From positions 558,001 through 622,000 of the forward strand of contig JABFRO010000001.1 in the NCBI GenBank assembly GCA_013141125.1: a stretch of DNA of 64,000 bases, in the 5' to 3' direction. Positions 49,366 to 57,437 of the stretch are shown here, one piece after another (the first letter of the stretch is position 1; each line of letters begins with the position of its first letter). The notes beneath the pieces are model-generated. The model was given only the letters and a program-made list of their open reading frames with translations, had not been told where the DNA came from and made no database searches. The position numbers were made by a program, and so were the translations under genes. This DNA is from Methylophilaceae bacterium (GTDB lineage: Bacteria > Pseudomonadota > Gammaproteobacteria > Burkholderiales > Methylophilaceae).

Positions 49366-49435
49366 TCCGCGTCAGGCCAGATGGGCTTTGTGCTATTATT
49401 TACGGCTATTTTGCAATTCAGGCTTGGGAGTTTTT

Positions 49436-50635
49436 ATGAAAATTGGCACCCCGTTAAGTTCCAGCGCCACGCGCGTCATGCTGCTGGGCAGTGGTGAATT
49501 AGGCAAGGAAGTTATCATCGCCTTGCAGCGTTTGGGGGTTGAGGTAATTGCCGTGGATCGTTATGCCAACGCCCCCGGTCATCAGGTCGCTCATCGCGCT
49601 TACACGCTGGATATGACCGATGGCGCGGCATTGATAGCCCTGGTGAAGCAAGAGCGTCCACAACTGATTATCCCGGAAATTGAAGCGTTGAATACCGACG
49701 CGCTGGCCGAAATCGAACAGCTGGGGCTGGCGCAAGTTATCCCTACCGTGAAAGCGGTGCAACTCACCATGAACCGGGAAGGCATACGTCGTCTGGCGGC
49801 GGAAGAGCTCAAACTGCCGACCTCGCCCTATGCCTTCGCCAACAGTCTGGAAGCCTTACAACAGGCGATAGATGGCGGCATAGGCTACCCCTGCTTTATC
49901 AAACCCACCATGTCCTCCTCTGGCAAAGGCCAATCGCGTGTGACCGATGCCAGCCAAGTGGCCGCTGCGTGGGAATATGCAGCCACTGGCGGACGTGTTA
50001 ATCAGGGCGTGGTGATTGTAGAAGGTCAAATTGATTTTGATTACGAAATCACCTTGCTCACGGTGCGCGCCAAAAATGCCGATGGCGCAATCGAAACCTA
50101 CTTCTGTGAGCCCATAGGCCATGTGCAAGAAAAAGGAGATTATGTCGAAAGCTGGCAACCGCAGGCCATGAGTGCGAGCGCCTTGAAAAGCGCACAGCAT
50201 ATTGCCAAAACCGTTACCGATAGTTTGGGCGGATTGGGTTTGTTTGGCGTGGAGCTGTTTGTTAACGGCGATCAGGTCTGGTTCTCGGAAGTCAGCCCGC
50301 GTCCGCATGATACCGGCATGGTCACCATGGCTTCGCAACGCTTTAGCGAGTTTGATTTACACGCCCGCGCCATCCTTGGTTTACCTGTGAATGTGACTTT
50401 GCGTGAACCGGGAGCCAGTGCGGTAATTTATGGCGGCATAGCAAGTGAGAGTCTGGCGTTTGAAGGGCTGGAACAGGCACTCGCCGTACCGGAATCGGAT
50501 ATTCGCCTGTTTGGCAAACCGGAATCCTTCCCGCGCCGCCGCATGGGCGTGGCCTTAGCCACAGGAACAAATACAGAAGAAGCACGTAGCCGCGCCAAAT
50601 TGGCCGCAAGTTTAGTCCGCAAGGTGAAAAAATGA
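49436..50635 (+). CDS. purT: Formate-dependent phosphoribosylglycinamide formyltransferase
   Basis: 399 residues from the ATG at 49436, with GGGAG 5 bases upstream. An ATP-grasp enzyme with N-terminal [23 protein letters not shown]-binding [15 protein letters not shown], and [14 protein letters not shown] near the metal site. It formylates GAR with formate and ATP in purine synthesis, so no folate is needed at this step. The stop overlaps the ATG of the truncated haemoglobin gene (ATGA). Confidence 0.95.
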   Translation: MKIGTPLSSSATRVMLLGSGELGKEVIIALQRLGVEVIAVDRYANAPGHQVAHRAYTLDMTDGAALIALVKQERPQLIIPEIEALNTDALAEIEQLGLAQVIPTVKAVQLTMNREGIRRLAAEELKLPTSPYAFANSLEALQQAIDGGIGYPCFIKPTMSSSGKGQSRVTDASQVAAAWEYAATGGRVNQGVVIVEGQIDFDYEITLLTVRAKNADGAIETYFCEPIGHVQEKGDYVESWQPQAMSASALKSAQHIAKTVTDSLGGLGLFGVELFVNGDQVWFSEVSPRPHDTGMVTMASQRFSEFDLHARAILGLPVNVTLREPGASAVIYGGIASESLAFEGLEQALAVPESDIRLFGKPESFPRRRMGVALATGTNTEEARSRAKLAASLVRKVKK

Positions 50636-51087
50636 GTAAAGAAAAATCCGTTCAAGATGTAGAGCAAAATCCGCAAGATAATCAGCCGCAAGAACATCAG
50701 ATTAAAGAAAAAACCTTATACGAAACCATCGGTGGTGCAACCGTCATACAACACTTGGTCAATCGCTTTTATGAAGTAATGGAAACCGACCCCAAAGCGG
50801 CTGAAATTCGCGTCATGCATCAGGCTGATCTGGCCAGTGCCAATGAAAAACTGGTGATGTTCCTATCCGGCTGGATGGGCGGCCCGCAGCTTTATATCGA
50901 AAAATACGGCCATCCCAGACTACGTGCCAGACATTTCCCCTTCCCCATAGGTGAAGCCGAGCGCAACCAGTGGGTGTATTGCATGGTACGTGCCATGCAC
51001 GATGTGGGCATTGAGGAGCAACTGACTATCCGGCTGGCTAAAGCTTTTTGGGATATAGCGGACATGATGCGCAATAAAGAAGGCTGA
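50632..51087 (+). CDS. Group II truncated haemoglobin
   Basis: 151 residues: a charged, disordered N-terminal extension (1-26, rich in Gln and Glu) followed by a 2/2 globin. The globin shows [20 protein letters not shown], the long [17 protein letters not shown] loop with the group II Trp/Gly pattern, the proximal-His region RARHFPF and [13 protein letters not shown]. Group II globins bind O2, NO or sulfide and aid redox defence. Its 4-base overlap with purT implies co-translation. The extension could be a partner-binding tail. Confidence 0.9.
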   Translation: MSKEKSVQDVEQNPQDNQPQEHQIKEKTLYETIGGATVIQHLVNRFYEVMETDPKAAEIRVMHQADLASANEKLVMFLSGWMGGPQLYIEKYGHPRLRARHFPFPIGEAERNQWVYCMVRAMHDVGIEEQLTIRLAKAFWDIADMMRNKEG

Positions 51088-51099
51088 AATTGACAGATT

Positions 51100-51131
51100 C
51101 TTAAAGAGGCGCTGATTTATTCACTTTTGTC
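51100..51131. repeat. Partial copy of MITE left end
   Basis: CTTAAAGAGGCGCTGATTTAT followed by TCACTTTTGT matches the left end of the element at 28933, sharing the 21 bases from CGCTGATT to TTTTGT. No matching right end was seen downstream, so it is a solo or decayed end. Confidence 0.55.
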
Positions 51132-51357
51132 ATATATGGATGCCTTCAGAACTGCAATAGCACGCAATCGATCTTGAACAGAAATAGGTCAAGATTGCCG
51201 CCATATATTCGGACTTGTGTGCGGTTATAAACCGCTATCCCAGATGAAATCTGCTGGCCGGTGCTCTGTCATTCCAGCGCACACTAAGTGCGATGACAAT
51301 GGCGAGCCAACCCAGTCATTTCACTTTACCGAATCAATGCCCATTGTAGTAACTAAC

Positions 51358-51455
51358 GAGGCTGTAGAAAAACCCTGCTAAGAAGTTTTTGATGAGTGTA
51401 AGCGATTGATTTATCATGATCATGCTTTTCAACTTCCGGGCTTTTCTACAGCCTC
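51358..51455. mobile_element. 98-bp MITE-like palindrome
   Basis: The ends GAGGCTGTAGAAAAACCC and the reverse complement GAGGCTGTAGAAAAGCCC agree at 17 of 18 positions. Internal bases (TCATGATCATGA) are also palindromic, so the unit can fold into a hairpin. GAGGCTGT ends resemble IS5/IS1182-type termini. Flanking CTAAC / GTTAG is also inverted, so no clear direct target duplication is seen. Confidence 0.6.
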
Positions 51456-51489
51456 AACGTTAGTAATAATAAACAGAATATCCTCGGTT

Positions 51490-53202
51490 TTATTCCGTTA
51501 CATCTTGCCAATACCGCAAACATAATTGCACACTTTGTTTGCCGTTATATTCATTGGTTTGCAATTGATAAACCGCCTGAATTTCCTTGGGTAAAAACTC
51601 TTGTTGCTGAAAGAAAATGGCATCAAAACGCTGACCAGATTTGCCTAGCACCAGTTTCAAATGACGCTCGCCCACCACGCGTTGTTGCTCAACGCTGAAT
51701 TGATCGTAAAAGGTTGGCTGCGGAAAACCCTGCCCCCATACTTGGCGTTCGATAGCGCAAGCTAAATCCCAATCAATTTCGCTGCCATCCAGCGCACCAT
51801 CCACTTCCATCAATGATTGCAGGTCGGCGGGTGTGAGCAAGCTGCGCACTACCGCTTCAAAACCCATCTGGAAGCGCTCAAAATCAGCCTCATGAATGCT
51901 GAGGCCTGCCGCCATGGCATGGCCGCCAAAACGAATAATCAAATCCGGTTCGCGTTTGGAAAGTAAATCCAGCGCATCGCGCAGATGCAAGCTGCTGATG
52001 GAGCGACCGGAACCTTTGAGTTGGCCATGATCGGCTTGTGCGAACACCAGTACCGGGCGGTGATAACGCTCTTTAATACGCGAGGCCAAAATGCCAATGA
52101 CCCCTTGATGCCATTCCTGATTGTAAAGTGTAATACTAAAACAATCTGTTACCTCAATATCATCAAGTACCACATTGGCTGTATCCTGCATGTCGGCTTC
52201 TATGCTGCGGCGTGCCAGATTCAAATCATTCAATTCTTGCGCCATGCGTGCGGCTTGTTCTGCATTGGCGGTCAGCAAACAGGCAATCCCCAGCGACATA
52301 TCATCCAGCCTGCCTGCGGCATTTAATCTGGGACCAACGCTGAAACCCAGATCCTGCACATTGGCGCGGCGCGGCTCGCGTGCGGCCACGCGAAACAAGG
52401 CTTCAACCCCGGCACTGGCTTTGCCGGCTCGAATACGGCGCAAACCCTGCTCAACCAAAATACGATTGTTGTCATCCAATTTGACCAAATCCGCCACTGT
52501 GCCTAGCGCCACCAAATCCAGCAACTCCGTCAGATTCGGCTCCGGTTTGCTCGCAAAAGCGCCACGCGCGCGAAACTCGGCACGCAAGGCTAGCATTGCG
52601 TAAAAAATCACCCCAACGCCTGCCAAATTTTTACTGGAAAAATTACAGCCGTGTTGATTCGGATTAAGGATACAAGCCGCTTCTGGGGTGCTATCGCCAG
52701 GCAAATGATGATCGGTCAGTAATACCATAATACCCAAGGCATTGGCGGCTGCTACGCCTTCCACACTGGCAATGCCGTTATCGACCGTGATAATGATGTC
52801 CGGCTTGCGCGTGGCGGCCAGCGCAACAATCTCAGGCGTTAATCCATAACCGTATTCAAAACGGTTAGGCACCAGAAACTCCACTCGCCCCCCCATGCTG
52901 GATATGCCGCGCACCGCCACCGCAGTCGCCGTGGCACCATCGGCATCGTAATCACCTATCACCAGCAGGCTTTTATTCTGTTCAATAGCATCAGCCAATA
53001 GCTTGGCCATGGCACGGTTATTGGTCAGTTGTTCCGGTGGAATCAAACCGCCCAATGTGCTTTCCAGTTGTTCCGCTTGGGCAATACCGCGTGCTGCCAG
53101 CACACGCGCCAGAGCGGGAGGAATGCCGCTAGCGATTAATGTAGTCACCGAAGATGAATTGAAATGACGCTGAATTATTTTCACGATGGGCGAAGCTTGC
53201 AT
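51490..53202 (-). CDS. recJ: Single-stranded-DNA exonuclease RecJ
   Basis: 570 residues. DHH/DHHA1 phosphoesterase with motif I VIGDYDADGATATA, motif II IITVDNG, motif III LTDHHLPG and the DHHA1 glycine motif RFGGHAMAAG. An OB-fold follows at the C-terminus. It degrades 5' ends of single strands in recombination and repair. The ATG shares one base with the upstream stop (TAATG), so it is coupled to the rpfE-like gene. Length matches the family. Confidence 0.95.
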   Translation of the reverse strand: MQASPIVKIIQRHFNSSSVTTLIASGIPPALARVLAARGIAQAEQLESTLGGLIPPEQLTNNRAMAKLLADAIEQNKSLLVIGDYDADGATATAVAVRGISSMGGRVEFLVPNRFEYGYGLTPEIVALAATRKPDIIITVDNGIASVEGVAAANALGIMVLLTDHHLPGDSTPEAACILNPNQHGCNFSSKNLAGVGVIFYAMLALRAEFRARGAFASKPEPNLTELLDLVALGTVADLVKLDDNNRILVEQGLRRIRAGKASAGVEALFRVAAREPRRANVQDLGFSVGPRLNAAGRLDDMSLGIACLLTANAEQAARMAQELNDLNLARRSIEADMQDTANVVLDDIEVTDCFSITLYNQEWHQGVIGILASRIKERYHRPVLVFAQADHGQLKGSGRSISSLHLRDALDLLSKREPDLIIRFGGHAMAAGLSIHEADFERFQMGFEAVVRSLLTPADLQSLMEVDGALDGSEIDWDLACAIERQVWGQGFPQPTFYDQFSVEQQRVVGERHLKLVLGKSGQRFDAIFFQQQEFLPKEIQAVYQLQTNEYNGKQSVQLCLRYWQDVTE

Positions 53203-54179
53203 TAAAAATACTCCTGCAATAATTTGGATTTACGCCAAAACTTGTATAAGTTCAGAGGACGGATAGAGAAACTGCCCACTTGATCCTGCACTGAGAAATG
53301 CAGGCTTAATTGCTTTATTTTTCTTTTATGCAAATGCACCAACAACGGTTCAAACCAACTTTCCTCTATAGCTTCAATATCATCTAATACTATAAATATA
53401 GGTTCTTTCTTATTGTTTATAAATGAATTTTCAAACAATTCAAGCGCATTTTTAGTGGAATCGAGATGTGGCGCATGGGCTAGCAGGCTGATTCCTTTAA
53501 CTAAAGGATGGCTACCCACCAGTGTGCCAGAGCCAGCAATGGGCGTGCCAGGCAATACGCCGCCAGCCGACAGCCAAACACTATTAACCATTGGCTTGCC
53601 TTCCGCCTCACGTGCCTGATTTAGCGGATGAACGTGTAACAACATTTGTACTTCATTGAGCAGCCGATTCCACTGCATGGCGGACACGCCTTGTGGTAAA
53701 AAAGGACGCACATCACGTCCCAACGCGATTTCAGGCAATGTGGTACTGATCTCCGGGTTGGCATTCAGACGCAGATACCAGTGGCTATGGCCGTGGGCAT
53801 CAGGCTGACCCAATCGAAACTGCAAACCATCCTCTGCAAAATGTTGATTCAATGAATCCTGCAGACTTTGTGAACAGGCTTGCGGCAAAGCAACGAGTTC
53901 AGCCAAAGCAAAACAATCGCGCTGCATGACAAAGTGTGCTGGATCAGCCTGTAGCCAATAAGCAAAATCCGGCTGACCGCCCTCCCCCAGCCAGTTAATT
54001 GCCGCCAAAGGCCAATCGCTTTGTTTTTGTACAGCAAAGGCTTCGCATAGCATCACTTGTAGTGTAGTGGTGCGCTGGGTATACTGGCTCACAGACAACA
54101 AGCGCTCCAATGCAGGGTAGCGGCGGCTTTCATTTGCCAGCAAATGGCTGGTTTGTAAAAAATAAAGTTGTATATTCAA
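53202..54179 (-). CDS. RpfE-like conserved protein
   Basis: 325 residues with no catalytic motif that can be named. Conserved-looking blocks are HGHSHWYLRL, FLPQGVSAMQWNRLLNEVQM, HPLNQAREAEGKPMVNSVWL and SAGGVLPG. Proteins of this kind lie next to recJ in beta- and gammaproteobacteria and were named RpfE in Xanthomonas. Some are annotated as phosphoglycerate-mutase-like regulatory proteins. It is the first gene of a two-gene operon with recJ. The function is not established; the C-terminal third looks less conserved. Confidence 0.6.
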   Translation of the reverse strand: MNIQLYFLQTSHLLANESRRYPALERLLSVSQYTQRTTTLQVMLCEAFAVQKQSDWPLAAINWLGEGGQPDFAYWLQADPAHFVMQRDCFALAELVALPQACSQSLQDSLNQHFAEDGLQFRLGQPDAHGHSHWYLRLNANPEISTTLPEIALGRDVRPFLPQGVSAMQWNRLLNEVQMLLHVHPLNQAREAEGKPMVNSVWLSAGGVLPGTPIAGSGTLVGSHPLVKGISLLAHAPHLDSTKNALELFENSFINNKKEPIFIVLDDIEAIEESWFEPLLVHLHKRKIKQLSLHFSVQDQVGSFSIRPLNLYKFWRKSKLLQEYF

Positions 54180-54203
54180 GTTTTTAATAACTTATATGAA
54201 ATT

Positions 54204-54274
54204 GTAGGGTGGATAAGCGTAGCGCATCCACAATTATTGATTATCGGTGGATGCGCTACGCTTATCCACACTAC
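54204..54274. repeat. Long inverted repeat (28-bp arms) upstream of sixA
   Basis: Arms at 54204-54231 and 54247-54274, with one mismatch, contain GTGGATAAGCGTAGCGCATCC. The loop is 15 bases. This resembles the dispersed GGTGGATAAGCGTAGCGCATCCACC family of proteobacterial intergenic repeats. It lies 31 bases upstream of the sixA start, so it can affect sixA and rpfE-like expression. Confidence 0.8.
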
Positions 54275-54305
54275 AGCTACAGACACCAACCTTGGAACTA
54301 GCCTT

Positions 54306-54764
54306 ATGGAACTCATACTCTGGCGTCATGCTGAAGCCGAAGACACCTTTCCCGATATGGACAGGATTTTGACCGCCAAAGGCCATCAGCAAGCGGAAAA
54401 AATGGCGGCTTGGCTAAAATCAAGGTTACCCAAAAATACACGTATTTTGGTCAGCCCCGCCAAGCGCACACAACAAACCGCCCATGCTTTGGGGCTGAAT
54501 TTTAGCACGCTGGAAGCCATCGCTCCGGGCGCATCTGCGCAGGATGTTTTGAATGCCGTTGACTGGCCAAATGCGGAAGGCTGCGTACTGGTTGTAGGCC
54601 ATCAACCCACACTGGGTATGGTCGCGTCTTTGGTGCTAACCGACGAAATCCATGCCTTGAGTGTTAAAAAAGGGGCGATCTGGTGGCTCGCCAACAAGCC
54701 TCGAACCCTAGGTTCGCAAACATTGCTGCGCGCTGTCATCGCTCCCGATTTGGTCAACGACTAA
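54306..54764 (+). CDS. sixA: Phosphohistidine phosphatase SixA
   Basis: 152 residues from MELILWRHAE, where Arg7 and His8 form the RHx catalytic motif of the histidine phosphatase superfamily. The second catalytic His is in LVVGHQPTLG. SixA removes phosphate from histidine in proteins of phosphorelay or PTS type. A longer frame to 54168 would run through the inverted repeat and is rejected. It is 58 bases upstream of a ParA-type ATPase gene. Confidence 0.88.
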   Translation: MELILWRHAEAEDTFPDMDRILTAKGHQQAEKMAAWLKSRLPKNTRILVSPAKRTQQTAHALGLNFSTLEAIAPGASAQDVLNAVDWPNAEGCVLVVGHQPTLGMVASLVLTDEIHALSVKKGAIWWLANKPRTLGSQTLLRAVIAPDLVND

Positions 54765-54822
54765 ATTACATGTGAAATGTCATATACCTAATTGATTCTA
54801 TTTTAAATAATATGAAAGCATT

Positions 54823-55446
54823 ATGCCAACCATCCTCGTAACCAACCCCAAAGGCGGTAGCGGCAAAACCACTATTTCCACTAATCTTGCTGGTTATTTT
54901 GCCAGTCGCGGCCATCATGTTGTGCTGTCGGATATGGATAGGCAACGTTCCGCATTGAACTGGCTGGCACGCCGCCCCACTGACTTACCGCTGATACACG
55001 AGCTGGACGGGCGCGGCAAACACGCGGATAGCCTGAGTGCGGATTGGACCATCATAGATTCGCCTGCCGGTTTGCATGGAGATAAACTTTCCGATGCGGT
55101 CAAACGTGCGGATTGGGTGGTTGTTCCCATGCAATCTTCCGCGTTTGATATGGGTGCGACGCAAGATTTTCTGGATGTGCTGCGTGAAGAAAAAGCCGTG
55201 CGTAAAGAACGTACTTTTGTGGTTATGGTGGGTATGCGCGTTGATCCCAGAACAAAATCCGCACAAAAATTGCAGGAATTTCTGGCACAAGCCGGTTTCC
55301 CGGTGTTGACCAATCTGCGTGATGCACAAATCTATTTGCAGGCGGCAGAACAAGGCCTGAGCTTGTTTGATATGCGCCCATCGCTGGTGAATCGTGATTT
55401 GCAGCAATGGGCTCCCTTGCTGCATTGGCTGGTTAACGCCAGTTGA
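54823..55446 (+). CDS. ParA/MinD-type ATPase (orphan)
   Basis: 207 residues. The deviant Walker A is NPKGGSGKTT (residues 8-17) with the signature Lys; the A' motif is LSDMDRQRSALNW and the Walker B region TIIDSPAG. Short members of this family place plasmids, carboxysomes, chemoreceptors or other cargo by cycling on DNA. No parB or parS is nearby, so this is not the chromosome-partition pair. It lies between sixA and a CYTH-CHAD gene (58 and 31 bases), so a cargo linked to these is a fair inference. Confidence 0.88.
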   Translation: MPTILVTNPKGGSGKTTISTNLAGYFASRGHHVVLSDMDRQRSALNWLARRPTDLPLIHELDGRGKHADSLSADWTIIDSPAGLHGDKLSDAVKRADWVVVPMQSSAFDMGATQDFLDVLREEKAVRKERTFVVMVGMRVDPRTKSAQKLQEFLAQAGFPVLTNLRDAQIYLQAAEQGLSLFDMRPSLVNRDLQQWAPLLHWLVNAS

Positions 55447-55477
55447 GCCTATTCAAATTTAAAAGACCCAGACTGCA

Positions 55478-56998
55478 ATGCCCAATGAAATAGAACTCAA
55501 ATTACGTATTGCCAAGGCTGATGTGCCGCGCTTGCGCCGTCACCCTGCCCTCAAGCAACATTTGCTGGCTAAGCCCCTCACGCGCAAATTAGTCAGTATT
55601 TATTACGATACGCCCGATCTTAAGCTACTGGATGCCGCCATCAGCTTACGTGTGCGCAGCATGTCCGGCGGCTGGTTTCAGGCAGTGAAGGCAGCCGGTC
55701 ATTCATTGGGCGGCTTACATCAACGCCATGAGTGGGAAGATTTACTAAGCAAAGGTGAGCCGGATTTTGACAAAATCATTGAACCGCATCTGGCTGAAAT
55801 TTTCGCCAGCCCCGGCTTGCGCGCGGCACTCAAACCCATGTTTATTACCAATGTTGCACGCACGGAATGGCAATTGGAATATGAGGATGGCAGTCAAATC
55901 GAAGTAGCGCTGGACTTGGGTGAACTGCAAGTCGGTAAAGAAAAAGCGCCTATTCAAGAAGTGGAGCTGGAATTAAAACATGGCAAGGCGATTCATTTAT
56001 TTGAACTGGCTTTGGCTTTGCAGGCCGATATACCGCTACACATTGAAAACATCAGCAAAGCACAATATGGCTATGCTTATTTTCGTCCATCACCGCCTCG
56101 CGTTTCCCTTGCCCACACACCTGAGCTGAAAGCTAAAACCTCAGTGCAGGAAGCCGCCTTGATAATCATCAGAGAATGTCTGCGACATTTGCAAAGCAAT
56201 CAGGAAATGGTTTTGCATGGAACCGACGCTGAAGGTGTGCACCAAATGCATATTGCCATGCGCCGTCTACGCTCCGCACTTAAATTATTCAAACTAAAAG
56301 CCGCATTCCTGAGCAATGAATTGGATTGGATTTCACTGCTGCTGGGCACAGCGCGCGATTGGGATGTGCTGTTAAATGAAACCCTGCCCGCTGCATTGCA
56401 TCAACTGGCACCCAATGAATCCCATTTCATGTTGCAGGCGCACGCCACTTCTACACAAAAACAGGCGCAACAGGCGCTCAAACAGGCTTTGACTAGCCAA
56501 CGTTATCAACGCTTGTTACTCAGCCTGGGCGCATGGCTGGAAACGGAAAGTGCTATTGAGTCAAACTCGAATAGTGTTAAAAAAATAGGCAAATTTGCCA
56601 AAAACAACCTGAATAAAAGTTACGAAAAACTACAGGCTTCAGGAAAAACGCTACACGATTTGAATAAGCGGCAATTGCACAAAGTGAGAATCAAGGCAAA
56701 AAACTTACGTTATGCGCTGGAGTTTTTTGTGCAAGCGCTTGAAAGTAAAGAATCGGGCGATCACTTACCCGCATTTATCGCCAAACTTGCGCTGGTGCAA
56801 AAGTCACTAGGGCTGCGTAATGACATTGCAATCACGGAGCAACTCATGGCACAACTTATGCTGCAATCCCGTGATGCTGATCTCAACGACGCGATATCTG
56901 TTCTGAACCTGTGGAACCAATCGCGTCTGGCAAAAACGGATAAATTGGTACGCCGCAGCTGGCGCGCTTTCCGGCAGGCAAGGCCATGCTGGGATTAA
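55478..56998 (+). CDS. CYTH-CHAD polyphosphate-related protein
   Basis: 506 residues. The N-terminal CYTH domain (about 1-205) begins NEIELKLRI, the ExExK signature, and contains further basic and acidic tunnel residues (QAVKAAGHSLGGLHQRHEWE). The C-terminal CHAD domain (about 220-500) is helical with conserved His/Arg (GVHQMHIAMRRLRSALKLFK, LHKVRIKAKNLRYALEFF). CYTH enzymes hydrolyse triphosphates and CHAD domains bind polyphosphate. The protein is therefore likely a polyphosphate-associated triphosphatase. It follows the ParA gene by 31 bases. Confidence 0.9.
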   Translation: MPNEIELKLRIAKADVPRLRRHPALKQHLLAKPLTRKLVSIYYDTPDLKLLDAAISLRVRSMSGGWFQAVKAAGHSLGGLHQRHEWEDLLSKGEPDFDKIIEPHLAEIFASPGLRAALKPMFITNVARTEWQLEYEDGSQIEVALDLGELQVGKEKAPIQEVELELKHGKAIHLFELALALQADIPLHIENISKAQYGYAYFRPSPPRVSLAHTPELKAKTSVQEAALIIIRECLRHLQSNQEMVLHGTDAEGVHQMHIAMRRLRSALKLFKLKAAFLSNELDWISLLLGTARDWDVLLNETLPAALHQLAPNESHFMLQAHATSTQKQAQQALKQALTSQRYQRLLLSLGAWLETESAIESNSNSVKKIGKFAKNNLNKSYEKLQASGKTLHDLNKRQLHKVRIKAKNLRYALEFFVQALESKESGDHLPAFIAKLALVQKSLGLRNDIAITEQLMAQLMLQSRDADLNDAISVLNLWNQSRLAKTDKLVRRSWRAFRQARPCWD

Positions 56999-57022
56999 TA
57001 ATTTAATTTTAAAAGGAAGCTT

Positions 57023-57397
57023 ATGAATCTGGAAAAAGTAGTTTTTGGTTTTTTTATTGTATTAGCCATGACGCTGAATTTTGGCTTTTTTATCGGTGAT
57101 ATCGACAATCCCAATCATCATCATGTTTATGAGCTGTATGCGGCAATTGTGGTCAACCTGATTGCCACGGTACTCAAATTTGGTGACCGTACGCAAATTG
57201 GTGCAATTTTGTTATCCACCAGTCTGGTAGCCAATTTACAACTCATTGTGGGCGCCGTGTTATGGGTCTCACTTAGTGGGTCAGTAGATGAGCCAACCAT
57301 CATCACCTATGTGGTTTCCTTATCCGGCGGTGCTTTTTTAGCCAACATTATCTCGGTAATTTTGCTAGTCGCTGAAACCATCAATCAGCGCCGTTGA
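57023..57397 (+). CDS. DUF6394-family membrane protein
   Basis: 124 residues with four hydrophobic helices (about 4-24, 36-54, 66-86 and 95-118) and a polar loop DIDNPNHHHVYELY after the first. AAAAGGAAG precedes the ATG. Family members are small membrane proteins of unknown role. The next gene, 40 bases on, is a two-RCK ion channel, so a function as its accessory subunit is a reasonable inference. Confidence 0.7.
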   Translation: MNLEKVVFGFFIVLAMTLNFGFFIGDIDNPNHHHVYELYAAIVVNLIATVLKFGDRTQIGAILLSTSLVANLQLIVGAVLWVSLSGSVDEPTIITYVVSLSGGAFLANIISVILLVAETINQRR

Positions 57398-57437
57398 TTA
57401 CAATGGCGCCGCGTATCAGACATCCGGGACACCAGGC

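Larger units (their letters stand above)
51088..51489. other. Repeat-filled intergenic stretch
   Basis: 402 bases between the convergent globin and recJ genes. It contains a partial copy of the 28.9-kb MITE left end (51100-51131), a small CGCA/TGCG hairpin near 51280, and the second MITE-like palindrome at 51358-51455. No gene is seen. Confidence 0.6.

Noticed and set aside
54168-54764. Longer start for sixA at 54168
   Set aside because: It would translate through the long inverted repeat; MELILWRHAE is the normal beginning of the family.
54823-55446. Chromosome-partition ParA
   Set aside because: No parB, parS, rsmG or gidA neighbour; the protein is short and lies between sixA and a CHAD gene.
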